Part shown: positions 6,151 through 8,156 of the stretch, piece by piece
Layout of the letters: each line of letters opens with the position of its first letter
Position numbering within the stretch: the first letter of the stretch is position 1
Assembly (NCBI GenBank): GCA_035360795.1
Contig: DAOSBJ010000015.1
Location: 1 to 8,156 of the forward strand
Direction of reading: 5' to 3'
DNA from: DAOOKJ01 sp035360795
Lineage (GTDB): Bacteria > Patescibacteriota > Minisyncoccia > UBA6257
DNA: 8,156 nt
Notes under the pieces: model-generated
Database searches by the model: none
What the model was told of the DNA's origin: nothing
Seen by the model: the letters and a program-made list of their open reading frames with translations, nothing else
Position numbers and translations under genes: made by a program

Positions 6151-6608
6151 GGGGGGGTACGGCTGTTGTTGACAATTTCTTCTAAGTATTTATCAAACTC
6201 TTCTCTTTCCTTATCTTGTTTCTTAAACTTTAAACCTTTATACTTTGAGACTTTGACACTTTCTATAAAATGAAATATTAAGGCGGAAACAAATTGGCAC
6301 TTTTCTTTTGATTTTTGAAATTCCTGCTCTGAGATATAACCCAAATCGTAACTTAAATACAGCTGAGTCCGAACTTCTCCACAAGAACCTTTAGCAATAT
6401 AAAGAAAATGAATTAATTCTTCCTTTCCTCCTCTTTCAAAACCTTCGGCAATATTAGAAGAAACAGAAACCGCGGCTCGACGAATTTGGTCTTTTAAACC
6501 ATAATCCTGATTAAAAACCGACTTATTTGTTAAGGTATAAATCATTCTTGTCAGTTGTCTGGCTTCTTGCCAAACTTTCAAATCTTCGAAAGTTCTTGCT
6601 GTGGACAT
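6129..6608 (-). CDS. Four-helix-bundle protein (S23/23S-rRNA IVP family) with repeat-encoded tail
   Basis: The ATG at 6608 gives 159 residues. The family hallmarks are complete and in order: FEDLKVWQEARQL (7-19), YGLKDQIRRAAVSVSSNIAEG (36-56), then FLYIAKGSCGEVRTQL (68-83) and LGYI (89-92). They predict four helices ending near residue 119. Family members (TIGR02436-like) are usually about 115-130 residues, so residues 121-159 are an extra tail. Part of it, KGLKFKK (124-130), is encoded by degenerate repeat units on the minus strand, and the end, PFKPLNL, by the left array. The family includes proteins from intervening sequences of 23S rRNA and is related to Avd of diversity-generating retroelements; those relatives form pentamers and bind nucleic acid. 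The function of stand-alone copies is not established. No Shine-Dalgarno sequence or clear promoter precedes it. It probably read through from the sigma gene. Confidence 0.85.
   Translation of the reverse strand: MSTARTFEDLKVWQEARQLTRMIYTLTNKSVFNQDYGLKDQIRRAAVSVSSNIAEGFERGGKEELIHFLYIAKGSCGEVRTQLYLSYDLGYISEQEFQKSKEKCQFVSALIFHFIESVKVSKYKGLKFKKQDKEREEFDKYLEEIVNNSRTPPFKPLNL
6221..6243 (-). repeat. Degenerate inverted repeat units inside the four-helix-bundle gene
   Basis: On the minus strand the sequence reads GTATAAAG, GTTTAAAG, then TTTAAGA: the same 8-bp family as the flanking arrays but in the opposite orientation. It encodes part of the extra C-terminal tail of the four-helix-bundle protein and could pair with the left array about 75 bases away. 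Confidence 0.55.
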
Positions 6609-6627
6609 GGTGGGGTAAAGTACAAAA

Positions 6628-6691
6628 GTTTAAAAGTTGAAAAGTTTAAAGGTTTAAAAGTTTAAAAGTTTAAAAGTTTAAAAGTTTAAAG
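6628..6691. repeat. Right GTTTAAAR array (8 units of 8 bp)
   Basis: There are eight contiguous copies on the plus strand, one carrying a substitution (GTTGAAAA, 6636-6643). The array fills most of the 77-base gap between the sigma factor and the four-helix-bundle gene. Its last unit supplies the sigma factor's stop codon (6688-6686). Confidence 0.95.
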
Positions 6692-7192
6692 GGCTAAATG
6701 GGATTTGAGAGAGTCTAAGGCGCGGTGAATCAACACTCTGACGTTGTTTTCTTTTTTGTTTAAAATCACTGCCAACTCTTTAACTGACAAATCATCAATG
6801 TAATGAAGGATAATGACATCAGCATATAAAGGATTTATTTCTTTTAAGGCTTTTTTAATTTCTTCCATCTGAAAATCTAATTCAATTCTATTTTCAATTT
6901 CATTAGGAGACGGCAAATCAAATCCCTCTTCAAAAAGTTTATCCAAAGAAAGAGAATTTCTGTCTTTTTTACGATAAAAATCAACCAAGAGATTCCGTGC
7001 CATTTTATAAAGAAAAGATTTTTTATCCACAACGGTCTTTTCGCCTTTTTTTTGAAAAGACTGGTAAAATTTTAAAAATACCAAAGAAGTTAAATCTTCG
7101 GCTTCTTCTATTGAATTCACTCTTAAAAAGAAAAAACGAAATATTTTATCTATCTCACTATAATATATTTGAGAAAATTCTGCTTTGGTCAT
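6686..7192 (-). CDS. ECF-type RNA polymerase sigma factor (sigma-70 family)
   Basis: The ATG at 7192 gives 168 residues. Region 2 covers about residues 8-76, including AEDLTSLVFLKFYQSF (31-46) and the promoter-melting stretch SFLYKMARNLLVDFYRKK (59-76). Region 4 covers about 110-165, including LKEINPLYADVIILHYIDDLSVKELA and the recognition helix ENNVRVLIHRALDSL (148-162). Regions 1 and 3 are absent, and both this and the length are typical of ECF sigmas. It would direct RNA polymerase to a small set of promoters, probably in response to an envelope signal passed by the membrane protein encoded downstream (inference). A consensus-like promoter lies just upstream. The final codons, CTT TAA, lie in the right repeat array, so the original C-terminus may have been altered there by a residue or more. 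Confidence 0.93.
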   Translation of the reverse strand: MTKAEFSQIYYSEIDKIFRFFFLRVNSIEEAEDLTSLVFLKFYQSFQKKGEKTVVDKKSFLYKMARNLLVDFYRKKDRNSLSLDKLFEEGFDLPSPNEIENRIELDFQMEEIKKALKEINPLYADVIILHYIDDLSVKELAVILNKKENNVRVLIHRALDSLKSHLAL

Positions 7193-7207
7193 AGTAAAGA
7201 ATCAGAA

Positions 7208-7236
7208 ATTATAAATCAAGAATCAAGACAAAACAA
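7208..7236 (-). promoter_or_regulatory. Housekeeping-type promoter of the sigma-factor gene
   Basis: On the minus strand a perfect TATAAT (7213-7208) is preceded, after exactly 17 bases, by TTGTTT (7236-7231). Transcription should start near 7201, leaving a leader of only about 8 bases before the ATG at 7192, with no room for a normal Shine-Dalgarno site. The promoter lies in the 73-base gap after the YvcK-like gene. Confidence 0.65.
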
Positions 7237-7237
7237 T

Positions 7238-7262
7238 AAAAAATTACCATTTAAAATTTTTT
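7238..7262 (-). terminator. Weak A/T hairpin after the YvcK-like gene
   Basis: AAAAAATT (7238-7245) pairs with AATTTTTT (7255-7262) around a 9-base loop, just after the stop codon at 7266. The stem has no G-C pair, so termination here is doubtful and read-through into the sigma gene is possible. Confidence 0.25.
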
Positions 7263-7265
7263 CTT

Positions 7266-8156
7266 CTAAACGCTTTCTACAATCTTTGCAATTACTTTTG
7301 CTAATTTGTCGGGGTCGTGTCGCAAAAGTGGTCCTTGACGAAGCAAACGAGCCGTAATTATCTTACAATTTTTAAAATTAGTAAAATTTTTTTTGTCAAA
7401 AACCACCACCTGTGATTTTTCTTTAAAATATTTTTTCAGATATTTTGCTTTTGGTTTTGAACTATTGACCAAAATATAGTCAATTACTCCTTTACCCAAA
7501 TACTTTTCCAAAGTTTTCACAAAATCAGAGGCTTTAAAATTATTCGTTTCTCCATTTTTGGTCATAATGTTCAAAACATAAATTTTTTTCGCTTTTGATT
7601 TTTGAATTGCTTCTTTTATTCCTTTAACTAAAAAATTCGGCAAAATAGAAGAATACAGGTCTCCGGGGCCAATAATAATGAAATCAGCCTCTTTGATCGC
7701 TTTGATTGCTTCTCTATTAGCGCTAGCCGGCGGGTTTAAAAAAATTTCTTTAATTGAGAGTCTTGGGTCGTGCTTGGGAATATCAATATTCGTTTCTCCC
7801 ACCACCAAATAATTGTTCTCTAGTTTAGCAAAAAGTCTGGTTTTGTCCAAAGTCACGGGCAAAATTTTCCCTTTGATTGATAAAATTTTTGCCGCTTCGC
7901 TGATTGCTTTGGAAAAATCGCCGGTGATTCTTTCTAAAGCAGTTAAAAATAAATTGCCAAAACTATGACCTTTTAATCCCTCGCCGTCTTTAAAACGATA
8001 AGTAAAAAGTTTTGCCAAAAGAGAAGAAGAATTTGACATTGCCACTAATGCTCTTCTAATATCGCCTGGCGGTAAAATTCCAAATTCTTCGCGTAGAACT
8101 CCGGAAGAACCGCCATTGTCAGCCATTGTTAAAATAGCGGTTAAGTCATAAGGATA
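7266..8156 (-). CDS. yvcK: YvcK/CofD-like protein (gluconeogenesis-factor family), 5' end outside window
   Basis: The frame is open from the right edge (YPYDLTAILTMADNGGSSG) to a TAG at 7268-7266, 297 codons. The methionine at 8126 is internal: the preceding residues match the family's 'yP.ditaivt..DdGGSSG', so the real start, with the GGGTG nucleotide-binding loop, lies beyond the window. Counting from that Met, clear family motifs are ADNGGSSGVLREEFGILPPGD (2-22), YRFKDGEGLKGHSFGNLFL (43-61), ITGDF (67-71) and the phosphate-binding IIGPGDLYSSILPN (151-164). YvcK proteins bind UDP-GlcNAc and are linked to carbon metabolism and wall synthesis; CofD is the related phospholactate transferase. 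The 'GILPPGDIR' and 'GHSFGNL' motifs favour YvcK over CofD. No whiA or rapZ neighbour is visible. Confidence 0.9.
   Translation of the reverse strand, partial: YPYDLTAILTMADNGGSSGVLREEFGILPPGDIRRALVAMSNSSSLLAKLFTYRFKDGEGLKGHSFGNLFLTALERITGDFSKAISEAAKILSIKGKILPVTLDKTRLFAKLENNYLVVGETNIDIPKHDPRLSIKEIFLNPPASANREAIKAIKEADFIIIGPGDLYSSILPNFLVKGIKEAIQKSKAKKIYVLNIMTKNGETNNFKASDFVKTLEKYLGKGVIDYILVNSSKPKAKYLKKYFKEKSQVVVFDKKNFTNFKNCKIITARLLRQGPLLRHDPDKLAKVIAKIVESV

Noticed and set aside
6129..6608. Avd gene of a diversity-generating retroelement
   Set aside because: No reverse transcriptase, template repeat or variable repeat is visible; family likeness alone is not enough.
6095..6691. CRISPR array
   Set aside because: The repeats are only 8 bp, run directly head to tail with no spacers, and no cas gene is present.
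6129..6691. Intervening sequence of a 23S rRNA gene
   Set aside because: The flanks are protein-coding (sigma factor and membrane protein); no rRNA sequence is present.
6997..7357. Plus-strand open frames at 6997-7194 and 7169-7357
   Set aside because: They overlap the sigma factor and YvcK-like genes on the opposite strand, have low-complexity composition and show no family motifs.
8124..8126. ATG at 8126 as the start of the YvcK-like gene
   Set aside because: The frame continues to the window edge with residues that match the conserved family sequence before the DNGGSSG motif.

Overview
The window looks like chromosomal DNA of a Patescibacteria/CPR bacterium, most likely Parcubacteria-like. 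This is inferred from low GC, almost no Shine-Dalgarno sequences, surface proteins built from a coiled coil plus a 'YxGPLT' peptidoglycan-binding module, a DUF5667-type membrane protein next to an ECF sigma factor, and a stand-alone four-helix-bundle (S23/IVP family) gene. All seven genes I can support lie on the minus strand, so transcription runs from high to low coordinates. The first and last genes are cut by the window edges.

In transcription order, the window holds:
- a YvcK/CofD-like gluconeogenesis-factor homologue (8156-7266, 5' end outside);
- a consensus-like promoter and an ECF-type sigma factor (7192-6686);
- a four-helix-bundle gene (6608-6129) between two arrays of an 8-bp repeat, GTTTAAAR;
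- a 310-base gene-free leader (6128-5819) with two long hairpins, one of which swallows the next gene's start codon;
- a single-pass membrane protein with a DUF5667-like region (5818-4928), the probable anti-sigma or signalling partner of the sigma factor;
- a hairpin terminator, then a 624-residue secreted surface protein (4806-2932);
- twin terminators, then a promoter that appears to drive a leaderless mRNA for a wall-bound HExxH metallopeptidase (2811-1183);
- a palindromic 7-bp-repeat spacer, then an O-antigen ligase/polymerase-like membrane protein (1099-1, 3' end outside).

The left half is an envelope cluster: glycan ligase, secreted metallopeptidase and large surface protein, the last two sharing one wall-binding module. 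The right half is regulatory: sigma factor and membrane partner, plus YvcK, which is linked to cell-wall precursor metabolism in other bacteria. The simplest reading is an envelope-responsive sigma/anti-sigma pair next to its likely outputs; this is inference. The oddest part is 6095-6691, where a repeat-bracketed four-helix-bundle gene seems to have been inserted between sigma factor and partner, and where the repeats supply the stop codons of both flanking reading frames.
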